Source: Allolobophora icterica (taxonomy: Eukaryota; Annelida; Clitellata; Crassiclitellata; Lumbricidae). From it: 64,000 nucleotides of DNA. The translations under genes were made by a program, and so were the position numbers. Below are positions 47,554 through 57,334 of this stretch, one piece after another. The notes under the pieces were generated by a model. That model searched no databases. It saw only the letters and a program-made list of their open reading frames with translations, and was not told the DNA's origin. Within the stretch, counting starts at the first letter, position 1. The number at the start of each line of letters is the position of its first letter. The DNA is taken from the NCBI GenBank assembly GCA_963556255.1, contig OY744614.1, positions 37,736,469-37,800,468 on the forward strand, read 5' to 3'.

Positions 47554-48086
47554 TTTTGAGATAAAGGGTGGACTCGTAAGGGATTAAATGCTCTCCTTTC
47601 AAAAATCGATAATACTGGGTCTTTTCATCGTCAACCAGGTAGCGGACATCCGCGAACGGCCAGAACGGTCGACGATGTTGAACAGGTTGAATCGCTTGTG
47701 CTCGGCCAGGACACTATGCCGCAAACGCATCGTACGCATACAGAAATAGCTCGAGAAATAGGAATCAGTCAGTCATCAGTTAGGGGAATCGTTAAGAGTG
47801 ATTTACATTTGGCAGTGTTTAAAGAAACGACGCGCTCAAGAACTCACAGAGGCTAACAAACAAGCAAGAATCAAACGTTCCCGTTCCAGTCCTTCAAGCA
47901 GTTGCGTACGCGTCTTTGCGCATGCGTGGATGACCAAGGAGGTCAATTTTCACTCGAAATTTAACTTTCTAAATGCTCAGTAATAACTCTTCTATCTCCA
48001 CTTAAAATTTCGTTGACATAACCTGATTTCTGACGAAGTTAAAACAAAATATGTAGGGACACGTTTTTTTTCTGACTCACCGTATA

Positions 48087-48939
48087 CGACTCTTTCGCGG
48101 GGACTTGACTCAGGTAACGCTAATACGATAATATTATTACGGCTGACAAGCCTGACATTTTGGTTGGGCACTCCAAGAGCTTCTCTTTCCCGCGAGCAAA
48201 TGCATTTACGCATAATAGACTCCGAAATTCTGATATCGACCGCCAGATAAATTAGGCTGGCTATTGTAAAGGTCGCTGCGACGTTTATGGAAGTTTCCAT
48301 GTAGCCCGAAAACAGTCCTACCAAAATTACGCTTCACGCTTGGTTGGCTTTTCAATTACTATGGACGACGATTTCGTGCTGTCTGTTTCCGTCCAAAGCA
48401 GCATGTTCCTCCATCCATGTTTTTCGATATTTATGGGGCTCATTTGCTGGAAATTGTGGTGTATATATATAGCCTGTTTTTCAGATAATTATTAAGATGA
48501 TGGCGTGGGGGAGGAAGGGACAATATGAAACCCTTCAGCACGAATTAACTTACTTGAACTATTCAGTACGCCTGCGATGGTTATCGGCCATATATACGGT
48601 TGACATCGGTTGTAGTATACTAATGTAATGTCGGCCGTGGCATGCAGTCTCGTTTGAGCGCAGTAGATTGTTGTACAAAATAGCAGCAGAATGAGTTTCA
48701 GTCACCTGTCTTCGATCATTTTAATGACTGCGTGCGGGATGTATTGAATACAATGGAAAACAATGTATAATGAATTTGAATTTATAAGGGCTTCTGGAAG
48801 ATATATGGCCCATAGCCGCCATAATTATATCGCATACATGCAGACCTACAGGAATTCACTTTTCTGGATCCGCAAAAGACGTGCCACGATGTCTACAGTA
48901 TACATAATATATAGGCCTACCACATTATCAGGTCTTATG

Positions 48940-48940
<1 letters not shown>
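48087..48940. other. No gene supported
   Basis: A minus-strand frame of 110 codons (48324-47992) has a hydrophobic start but runs into the mariner end and has no recognised family. The rest is featureless. Confidence 0.45.
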
Positions 48941-48977
<37 letters not shown>

Positions 48978-49245
48978 GTACAACCAACACTCTCTTAAAT
49001 ATATATATATATTTATCCACAGTGCTTTTTTCAGCCGGAACAGCTACTGAAAATAATTTATTTCTTTTAGTAATAAAAACAATAATATAGTTATTTTAAT
49101 TTAATTTAAGTATTGTGAACTGTTTTCAGTGCTTATTGATACCCCTTGCAACCCCGAATCCCGTTTTTTCTCGGGGTTTAGTCTTTCCATAATTGTTCAA
49201 TTCCGGTACCTATTGTTCAGTTCCGGAACCTTTTTCAAGATAAAA

Positions 49246-49279
<34 letters not shown>

Positions 49280-49375
49280 TGCTACGAAACTTGAACTTAA
49301 GTCAGGTTAAAGGGTTTCTCACTCTTCTCAAGACATGAGATTTATATATATATATATATATAATATTAATCTTTT
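48935..49375. repeat. (TA)n runs flanking a MITE
   Basis: TA arrays at 48943-48973, 49251-49280 and 49341-49362. Confidence 0.85.
49020..49250 (-). mobile_element. hAT-like MITE, relative of 12900-13164, opposite orientation
   Basis: CAGTGCTTTTTTCAGCCGG to GATAAAAGCACT. The internal ACTGTTTTCAGTGCTTATTG and GGTTCCGGAAC-type motifs are shared in reverse orientation. No clean target duplication. Confidence 0.75.
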
Positions 49376-49740
49376 ATCCACCAAATATGGTAGCACAAAA
49401 ACAAACGATACAGCATTCACTGGACAGTAGACCTGTCCAATGCTATATTATACTATATAACATGTTACATAGTCCACAGTTCTTTAATGGAAATTATACT
49501 ATGTGCAACATCGGACAAGTGTCTGATGTTGGGAGATTGTTAGATTGTTCAAGCAATCGTCAAAAAACCCTCAACCGCAACAATATGTTGGTCTATATAT
49601 AAACAGGTTAATAGTTCTAAATTGTTATTCTAGCAATTTATCACAGCAATTTAAGTTGTCTATTTCTACAAAAGAGAATATTGACCTCTGTAGTTTTAAC
49701 TTGTTGCCAGGCTCATTTTTCTCATTACAGCCTAATTTAT
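49376..49740. other. No gene seen
   Basis: AT-rich; no repeat or exon recognised. Confidence 0.5.
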
Positions 49741-51307
49741 TTCACGACATGCAATCGTGGGTCATTCGAGCGAACGTCGAAAGCACAACTTTTTGAAGTC
49801 GGAAACATTAGACGTTACACTTCACGTCAAAATGGCGTCGCACGCAAACACGGCGGCTGAAGAGCGCTTTGAAATAAACCGCTCTTGCTATGCAAGTAAA
49901 ACTGAATAACAGGATACAAAAACAATGTGAATCCGATGTGACCGGATCTGAAATGTAGTTTCTGGGAGTTTCTTGCAACGAATAGCAAACGAGAGACGAA
50001 CGTAGGCCTACAGCAGCTCCTGCTCGCCCTAAGCATCTGGAAGTCGGCGACGGAATTGATAACGACAGCGGGCCTAACTCCTGTTAGAGGAGGCAGCTAC
50101 AGCAGAGTACATGTGAGCGATAATAAGTCTATATGGTGATTGATTGTCTCGGGTTGCGTCCATTTGATTGATGGAATCCTGTCTCATGACTGATGATGAA
50201 GGCCTGATGCATAGCACATGCTATAGATGAAGCAGAGAGGGTATACAGTATAGACAGTGAGGAACTGAGGTTCAGCTTTACTATAGCGGACTTATCTGAG
50301 GAAATTGCTATGCTTTTGCGAATTTTCAATGTGTAACATTTCTATTATAATGCAGCTCACGCCGCCAGTCGAAATCTTCGTCTAAAAGTTCATCCTCCAA
50401 TCTCGAAGGCGGCGCTGCAATTCTTATTTGTGAAAAGACCCACTATAGGCTAAGCATTCGGTAATCCTGGAAACGGCGGTCCCAAATTATAAAATTAAAT
50501 AAATCGGTATGTAGTAATGGGCTCACATACGAAATTAATATATACACATACCTACATACATAGATACAAGTATGTACATACATATAGGTACGTATATATA
50601 TACATAAACACATACACATACATACATACATACACAAATACATACATACCTACATGCATACACATGTGCATACACACAAGTACATACATAATACCTACAA
50701 ACATACATACCTACATACATGTATGTAGGCCCTACATACATACATACATACACACGTAAATATAATCATACATACATATATATACATACATACACAGGTA
50801 CATACATACCTACATAGACACGTACATACATACTTAAATACATACACATGTACATGCATAAACACAAACCGATTTTATAATTTGGGACCGCCGTTTCCAG
50901 GATTACCAAGCATTCCTCTCTATACGCCAACTACAATTGCAATTCCTTCTAATCATCATCTAATGCAATCAAACTACGTATAGGCCTATGTCTAAACAAT
51001 ACACCGTATACAACATCGTCTTACTCTGCAAAAATCTTCTTAGAATCCTTAGAAGACGGTTGACAGTGATCCTAAATGGTATATTGGTTTGTTCAGCAGC
51101 ATATCGGATTACATTGTTTTTGTATCCTGCATGTTATTCAGTTTTAATTACATATTAAACAAGAGCGGTTTATTTCAAAACACTCTACAGCCGCCGTGTT
51201 TGCCGTGCGACGCCATTTTGACGTACAGTGTAACGTCTAATGTTTCCGACTTCAAAAAGTTGTGCTTTCGACGTTAGCTCGAAAGCACCATGATTGCATG
51301 TCATGAA
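49741..51307. mobile_element. Foldback element with about 200-bp inverted arms and an inner foldback
   Basis: Left arm 49741-49940 and right arm 51101-51307 are about 88% inverted repeats sharing ACGTCGAAAGCACAAC, TTTTTGAAGTCGGAAACA, TTAGACGTTACACT and GAAATAAACCGCTCTTG. Inside, 50460-50496 (GGTAATCCTGGAAACGGCGG then TCCCAAATTATAAAAT) is inverted perfectly at 50874-50911. The inner pair encloses a CATA microsatellite (50530-50870). No transposase. The interior 49950-50450 has no gene. Confidence 0.85.
50530..50870 (+). repeat. (CATA)n array within the inner foldback
   Basis: ACATACATACCTACATACA-type units. Confidence 0.9.
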
Positions 51308-51594
51308 AATTAAAATTAGAGTGAACGAACTTGTGGAAAGGTATTGGAAGGCGAGTGTTATAGGCCTACAGGGATAGCTTGGCCTCATATTTAGAAGAGG
51401 CCATAGTTGGATTATTCCACACCCCCATTCGATCCGTCCTTCTTCATAGCGATTTCTATTATTCATTGTAATGGAGGATAACGAAAGACGACAGACGTAT
51501 TACACTGTCGTTACAGTCGTTGCCTCACATTCTCACTATGTGACGATAACAGGATTTATATATTCATTTCGTAGTATGGGCATAAGCAGGCAGT

Positions 51595-51639
51595 ATATAT
51601 ATGCATATATATATATATATATATGCATATATATATATA

Positions 51640-51675
<36 letters not shown>
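51595..51675 (+). repeat. (AT)n array with TATGCATA units
   Basis: ATATATATGCATATATAT repeats directly left of the P element. Confidence 0.9.
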
Positions 51676-51678
<3 letters not shown>

Positions 51679-51864
51679 GGCGAGCACGGTCCTCGTTAGT
51701 GTATAATCCATAGACATCTTCTATTTACTTAGACTGCCTATTCTATGGTACAGAGTTGACTCGGTTTCCGGTTTCCGGCATCCGCCATACATCTGGCAGA
51801 AAGTTTCGTGTTCCTAGTACGACAAGGTTGTACATGATCGCCGCGACAAGTTGCAAAATTTACA

Positions 51865-51935
51865 ATGGTGGCATCCTGTTGTGCTTATAACTGCACTAAT
51901 CGATACTCGAAGGATTCCGAGATCCGTTTTTATAG
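51865..51935 (+). CDS. THAP9-like P transposase, exon 1 (first half of THAP finger)
   Basis: ATG at 51865 in good context (ACAATGG). Encodes MVASCCAYNCTNRYSKDSEI and RFY, then AG| before the donor GTAAGG at 51936. It supplies the first zinc ligands of the C2CH THAP finger (C5 or C6, and C10). Two bases carry over and join G at 52864 to make Arg24. The exon is too short to be noticed alone; it is fixed by the missing N-terminus of the next exon. Confidence 0.9.
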
Positions 51936-52863
51936 GTAAGGAATTTTTGTACAGTGGTACGATATCAAATTCACGTGTTTTGATCGGCGTTTGGTCACAT
52001 CGTTTTTCTGTTTATCGGTGGGCGCGTAGCAAATCAACGAATCCGCAAACGGGTATTACCGGCGGATCCCAGAAACTATTTCGTTTGTGTGTCTATCCCC
52101 GAAATAACGTGAACTTTTCCTAAAAATCATAAAGTTTTCGAACGCCAAAAACTAAACACATTTTCACAGCTATGTTTGACATGTCAAAGTTGTATTTTAA
52201 TGTTATAAATGCATGTAATTACATAAATTTTGCTAAATTTCCATGGTATACTGAATTATATTTGTAAGTTAAAACAATGTCATTTGTACAAATCCTTTTA
52301 AGGGATACTTTTCATTAATTCAGAGAATTTATATAGAGCATCTCCAAGAGAACTACTCAGAGGTGCTCTCAGCCACCGATAAAGAAATGTAATTTGAGGG
52401 ACTTACAAAAAAACAGGCAAGTGTAACCAAGGCAGCAATCGCAGGTCTAGAGGGAGGCCATTCTTGATGGAGGGACCGACAATTGAAGAGGCCCAACACT
52501 GTATAAAAGCAGTTTGAGCACATGGAACTAAAGACTACCCCCTTCTCGAAGAGCGGAGAGTTCTATGGGTTGCACGGTTAGACAGGTAGGATGGAGCAGG
52601 GTAGACCTCGAATCTGACACGATCAGGCCCTTAGCCAGCCACCTGTCATTGGGATGGGTGACAATTATTTTGGACGGTCATAAATTGTGCATGTTTCTCC
52701 TCCAGAACCATCCAGTTTTTGCTCTAGAGCCACTGCCAGCGTTCAGATGACCGTTCTGTAAGGAGCACGGGTTGATATTAGGCTCTGTAAACAGTTTGAT
52801 GACCCTTGGTACAATAAATGGAGCATCAGTATTTATACATGGTATTATTTGATTGTTCTGCAG
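51936..52863 (+). other. P transposase intron 1, with LINE tail
   Basis: GTAAGG ... TGATTGTTCTGCAG, 928 bp. 52325-52560 has a minus-strand LINE-like tail (TTATATAGAGCATCTCC; AGAGGTGCTCTCAGCC). Confidence 0.85.
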
Positions 52864-53659
52864 GTTTCCATTGAACAATACCGAACTAACGAAGAAGTGG
52901 CTGGTTGCAATTAGACGTCAAAAATGGCAGCCAAAACCAACAGACTTTATTTGCTCTGAACATTTCACATCTTCCTGTTTCCGAATATACAGCTCCCAAA
53001 AGAGACTTAAAGAGGATGCTGTTCCAGAGATATTCAGCTTTCCACAGCACTTGAAGAAGGAGGTACGAAAACGTCGTGTTCTTCAAAGGAACACTGTCTC
53101 ACCAGCTGCGATGACAGTCTCGGATGTTGGTCCAGAACAGGCGGTCGCCAGATCTACTTCTTGTCTGTCCCATGATCATGTGCTTAGTTCAGGGTCTGTG
53201 ACAGATCACAGCTATGCAATTACCTTAAGCCCTTGCAGCATCAAAAGGAAGTATGAGGATCTTCTGGAGAAGGAAAAGCTTCAAAGGAGTTTGATAGCTA
53301 AGAAGTTATCGGTCACTCGTCGCAAATTATTTCGTAAACAAACAAAGCTGCAAACTATGAAGGACGTAATAAAACAACTTCGGTCTAGAACTGATATCAA
53401 TGCTGCATCTGTAGACCTGATTGAACGCTGTTTTGGGCAGATTCCATGTGAAATGTTGAAACGAAAACTATACTCTTCAGTTCAAGAACCATACAATGAC
53501 ACTTTGCGGTCTTTTGCCATGACTCTGCATTTTTACAGTGCAAAAGCTTATGAATTTGTTCGCCGCTCATTTTGCAAATGTCTACCACACCCTTCAACAA
53601 TTCGGACATGGCACACTTCAGTGGATGGACGTCCGGGGTTTACAGCTGAAGCATTTGAG
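52864..53659 (+). CDS. THAP9-like P transposase, exon 2 (THAP finger, coiled coil)
   Basis: Residues 24-289. It completes the THAP DNA-binding domain: P26, W36, FICSEHF with C54 and H57, and AVPEIF at 76-81. A Lys/Glu/Leu-rich stretch at about 149-198 (KRKYEDLLEKEKLQRSL, KLQTMKDVIKQL) is a likely dimerising coiled coil. Then comes PHPSTIRTWHTSVDGRPGFT, the conserved block that precedes the RNase H domain in the P family. The exon ends TTTGAG|GTTTGT in phase 0. Reading through the donor adds 27 residues and stops at 53743. Confidence 0.92.
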
Positions 53660-54291
53660 GTTTGTTGTTTCACTCTGAAAGTATACTTGACATTCACTGT
53701 GAAAATTAATGCTGATGTGAAATTTGTACACTTGATAAATTGAATGAAGCGAGTAAGATTTATAGCAGTACCCGATCTGACTGCCAACCAGTTTTACTGC
53801 TGATGCGTGCCTCTTTCAGGCAGTAGCAGAGAACGAGAATAATGTACTCCGGCTCTTATTCCCAGATTGAGAATTGTAGAAACAAGACGGGGAATTAGGC
53901 TTTGATCCATGTGAAGTTCAATATTTTATTCGTATTTTGCAAACTGACGTCAGCGAAATTTGAAAGCAGCAGATTTCAACGCTAGCAGTTTTGCAAGCCA
54001 AAGCGAAACTTGTTAACCGCGATTAAAACAACTTGTAAGCAAAATATTAAGTGAATGAAGTCGATAGCTTAGTGACTGGTTTCGACTTGAAGGCTTAGCG
54101 ACGGATGGTGGTGGCGCTAGGGACTATCATAAAGTAGGCACATAAAACAATTTCTTTTAACCAGTTGGCATAAAGCAATTCTCAACATTATCAGTTGCCA
54201 CAAAGTGATAAAATGAATAAGATTTAAAGTGGATTGATTAGATGGCAAGTGATTGCATTTAATTTTTAAAATGTTTGTTTTCTGTGTCTAG
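53660..54291 (+). other. P transposase intron 2, retention-prone
   Basis: 632 bp, GTTTGT donor (weak) and TTTTCTGTGTCTAG acceptor. The splice joins AEAFE to CLRQLTSSSRDPLLCSL, giving a GFT-to-DEM spacing (about 30 residues) as I recall for other P-type transposases. A second acceptor, CCTCTTTCAG at 53810-53819, would instead add AVAENENNVLRLLFPD and stop. Confidence 0.8.
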
Positions 54292-56130
54292 TGCCTTCGC
54301 CAACTGACTTCATCATCTCGTGATCCACTGCTCTGCAGCCTCATTTTTGACGAAATGTCGATTCGGAAGAACGTTCAGTGGAATGGAAAAGAGAATGTTG
54401 GTTTTGTTGATTTGGGCACAGGAATTGACGATGACAGTATGCCTGTAGCTACTGAAGCTCTAATGTTTATTGTGGTGCCATTAAATGGTGCATGGAAACT
54501 TCCAGTAGCATACTTTCTTATAGATGGATTAGCAGCTGATGTGAAATCAAACCTTGTTCTTGAAGCCATTAACAGACTTTATGCAGTTAATGTTCGAATC
54601 GTGGCTTTAGTTTGTGATGGACCCACTACTAATTTTGCTGTTGGTTCAAAACTAGGTGCATCATTAACAGTTGACAATATGAAGTCATTTTTTATTCATC
54701 CTGCAAATTGCTCTTGGAAAGTGCATATTATTTTTGATGCTGCACATATGTTGAAATTGATGCGTAATATATTGGCTGAGAAAGGGATTTTAACTGATGA
54801 AAATAACAAGCAAATTAGATGGCAACATATAAAGGATCTATATGAGCTTCAGGATAGAGAAGGTTTGAAAGCAGCCAACAAACTGAAAAGGAGCCACGTT
54901 GAGTGGTATCAACAGAAAATGAAGGTTAGTCTGGCTGCACAGTGTATGAGCAGGTCAGTGGCAAATGCGCTTGAATTCCTACGGGAAGATCTAAACTTGC
55001 CTCGGTTTGCTGATGTTGCACCAACTGTGGCCTTCATTAGAGTGATAGACAGACTTTTTGATATTCTGAATTCAAAGAGTAAGTTTGAAAAAGAATTTAA
55101 GTCTGTATTAAGGTGTGACAATGAGCAGTTTTGGCGACCTTTTCTGATGCAGACAACTGTTTATTTGTCCAATCTAAAACTGTTTGGTCTCCCACTACAT
55201 CAAACCATGAGGAAGACAGCAGTGCTTGGTTTCATAGTAACAATAAACAGTGTTATTGCCTTGTTTGACGAATTTGTGTCAACGCGTGTTTTACCTTATT
55301 TGGCCACGTATCGCCTGAGTCAAGATCACATTGAGCTACTGTTCAATGTTGTTCGCTCTCGTGGGCGATGGAACAACAATCCCTCAGCAGAACAGTTTCG
55401 AACAGCATATAGGCAGTTGCTAATGAAACATAATATCAAACCCAAGAATACGGGTAATGTGGTTTCTCAGGAGGAAACTGTTATCTTGCCATCTGTTGGA
55501 CTTGTTGAGAAACATGAGACCTCTGTGACAACTGCTGAGATTTTGAAACGTTTTAGTCTTGGCCATAGTGATAGTAGCACTGATCATGATTACGCTTTAA
55601 CTCCAGATCGGATTCATGTTTCTGAGTTTACTGCAAACATTGTCACCTATATGGCTGGATATGTTTCTCGCAAACTTTGTAAAACAATTACTTGTGTAGG
55701 GTGCAAATTATCATTAATTAGTAGCTCTAAAGTTGTGGAAAACTGCAAACTGATTCAACGCAAAGATGCAGGTGGTTTGTTGTATCCCAGTCAATCTGTT
55801 GTTAATGTATGCACTATTACTGAACGTTGTATTCGTTTTGTGTGTGGAAGAGCAGCTGATTCAGTTCCCAGGCAACGGAACTTGCGTCTTGCCTTGCAGG
55901 TTGCAGTTTTGGAAAGAATACAACTTTCTAACTTGTTCTTGGAAGCAGCAGATGACCATTCATGTGTACTGGATGTGTTTGAAAGCCACACTTTAAATCT
56001 TGTGCGTTTAATTATCAATCAGTATGTGAACATTAGATTTTATTCAGTGGGAAAAATCTTTTCAGATAAATTAAGAGGAAAAAATATCAGATTCAACAGC
56101 AATAAGAAAGTGTTATTTGCTCACCAATAA
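54292..56130 (+). CDS. THAP9-like P transposase, exon 3 (RNase H-like catalytic and GTP-binding region)
   Basis: Residues 290-901, stop TAA. SLIFDEMSIRK (D309) is followed by FVDLGTG (D329). ALVCDGPTTN carries the second acidic residue (D398), and LSQDHIELLFNVVRSRG carries E637 with the RSRGRWNNNP block typical of P/THAP9. Between them lies the insertion that in P transposase binds GTP. D398 to E637 is 239 residues, the same as the D374-E613 spacing I recall for human THAP9. YMAGYVSRKL with a CxxC-like pair (TCVGC) lies near 742. No stop or frameshift. Total 901 aa, close to human THAP9. Confidence 0.93.
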   Translation, partial: CLRQLTSSSRDPLLCSLIFDEMSIRKNVQWNGKENVGFVDLGTGIDDDSMPVATEALMFIVVPLNGAWKLPVAYFLIDGLAADVKSNLVLEAINRLYAVNVRIVALVCDGPTTNFAVGSKLGASLTVDNMKSFFIHPANCSWKVHIIFDAAHMLKLMRNILAEKGILTDENNKQIRWQHIKDLYELQDREGLKAANKLKRSHVEWYQQKMKVSLAAQCMSRSVANALEFLREDLNLPRFADVAPTVAFIRVIDRLFDILNSKSKFEKEFKSVLRCDNEQFWRPFLMQTTVYLSNLKLFGLPLHQTMRKTAVLGFIVTINSVIALFDEFVSTRVLPYLATYRLSQDHIELLFNVVRSRGRWNNNPSAEQFRTAYRQLLMKHNIKPKNTGNVVSQEETVILPSVGLVEKHETSVTTAEILKRFSLGHSDSSTDHDYALTPDRIHVSEFTANIVTYMAGYVSRKLCKTITCVGCKLSLISSSKVVENCKLIQRKDAGGLLYPSQSVVNVCTITERCIRFVCGRAADSVPRQRNLRLALQVAVLERIQLSNLFLEAADDHSCVLDVFESHTLNLVRLIINQYVNIRFYSVGKIFSDKLRGKNIRFNSNKKVLFAHQ

Positions 56131-56800
56131 GAATGTTTTATTTGCTCACTATTACAATGTTATTCTTTCTTGCATGTTCATTCAGTGATATGAGATTACA
56201 TGAACATTACATTACTTGCCATAGAGTTTAGACTTTATTGAAACTGTTTTTAGTGTACAGCCTACGCAGGCGAATTACCTGTACCCAATACATAATGTAA
56301 AAATTTTAAAGATTGTAAATATTACTTTTGTGTGTTCAATACAGAATTTTGCTGCCTGTATATTTCACATGTAAATAGTCTTGTACATGTAAACCTTTTA
56401 GACTTTATTTAAACTACAGCTTACGCAGGTGAATTACCTGTACACAATACATAATCTAAAAATATTAATGATTTTAAATGTTAATTTTGTGTGTTCAATA
56501 CAGAATTTGGCTGCCTGTATATTTCACGTGTAAATAGTCTTGCACATGTAAACCTTTTAGACTTTATTTAAACTGTTCTTGGTGTATAGCAGGTGAATTA
56601 CCTGCACACAATATATCACTTAAAAATGTTAATGATTGTAAATATTAATTTTGTCTGTTCAATGTAACCGCAGAATGACCTGTGCCACACAGGCTAACCT
56701 GGACTTGCATACAAATAAATATTGAAAAACTCCTAGTTTTGAGTTGTAGTGCTATATCAATTGCAGCACACGTATACAAGTAATGTTTAAATCAAAATGT
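56131..56800 (+). repeat. 3' UTR region with about 175-bp tandem repeats and poly(A) signal
   Basis: Three imperfect copies (about 56225-56395, 56396-56567, 56568-56670) share GCAGGTGAATTACCTG, GTTCAATACAGAATTTGGC and TGTATATTTCAC. AATAAA is at 56714-56719. GCAGGTGAATTACCTGC is itself an inverted repeat. Confidence 0.8.
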
Positions 56801-56809
56801 GGTATAATA

Positions 56810-57082
56810 ATAATAATAAGACGATTTATATAGCGCCGTAGCACAGCCGAGGCCGAAGAAAGGGCGCTGTACATGAGTTACAAAAGTCATTGGCAGTCGT
56901 ATGAAAGTTTAAAAAGATGTCTTCAGCTGTGATTTGAATGACTCCAGCGATGGTGCATTCTTAACGTGGTCAGGAAGATTTTTCCACCCAGTGGGTCCCA
57001 TGACAGCGAAGGAACAGTCGCCAAATCTCGTAGAAGACCGCAGTACTTGTAATTGATTTTTTTTGACGATTCGTAGCCGACA
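56810..57082 (-). pseudogene. LINE C-terminal fragment inside the P element
   Basis: Minus strand: RSSTRFGDCSFAVMGPTGW, KNLPDHVKN, SLESFKSQLKTSFF, then the tail GCGCTATATAAATCG with (TTA)n. Confidence 0.8.
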
Positions 57083-57173
57083 TCTGTTCTGGTTATCTGC
57101 CACAGTCCACACGAATGCAGAAATCAGAGATGTAATCTGGCATGAGATGATGCAGTGCTTTATACGTGATCAG

Positions 57174-57326
57174 CACTGGCGTAAACTTGTCCAAAATATT
57201 GGGGGAGGGGTTTGGTCACCTTTTCTACACTTATTCCATTGGATGTACAGTCCATCTCAATTATTGGGGGGCAAGTGCCCCGGCTGCCCCTCTCCCCCAC
57301 CTCACCCCCCAGAGTCTACGCCTATG
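57174..57326 (+). mobile_element. hAT-like MITE, family 2, TSD GTGATCAG, inside the P element
   Basis: GTGATCAG at 57166-57173 and 57327-57334, perfect. Ends CACTGGCGTAAACTTGTCC and AGAGTCTACGCCTATG. About 85% like 21880-22019. Confidence 0.95.
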
Positions 57327-57334
57327 GTGATCAG

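Larger units (their letters stand above)
46598..48086 (+). mobile_element. Mariner-like element with transposase remnant and two nested insertions
   Basis: Left end CACGGTGAGTCAGAAAAAAA then CGTGTCCCTACAT; the right end is its inverse (ATGTAGGGACACG ... TCTGACTCACCG), TIR about 33 bp. Near 47655-47830 on the + strand, frames with slips read RTVDDVEQVESLVLGQ, then TEIAREIGISQSSVRGIV and KSDLHL. This is the helix-turn-helix part of a mariner-type transposase (usual wording ..SRSSVHRILKKDLHLK). The DDE/D catalytic half is missing. Elements at 46884-47553 and 47205-47548 are inserted inside. Confidence 0.85.

Noticed and set aside
47992..48324. 110-codon minus frame MVGLFSGYMETSINV...
   Set aside because: Overlaps the mariner right end, no homology recognised, no splice or poly(A) context.
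53820..53870. Constitutive coding exon between P exons 2 and 3
   Set aside because: It stops after 16 codons, and direct joining of 53659 to 54292 gives the spacing expected for the family; kept only as a possible alternative splice.
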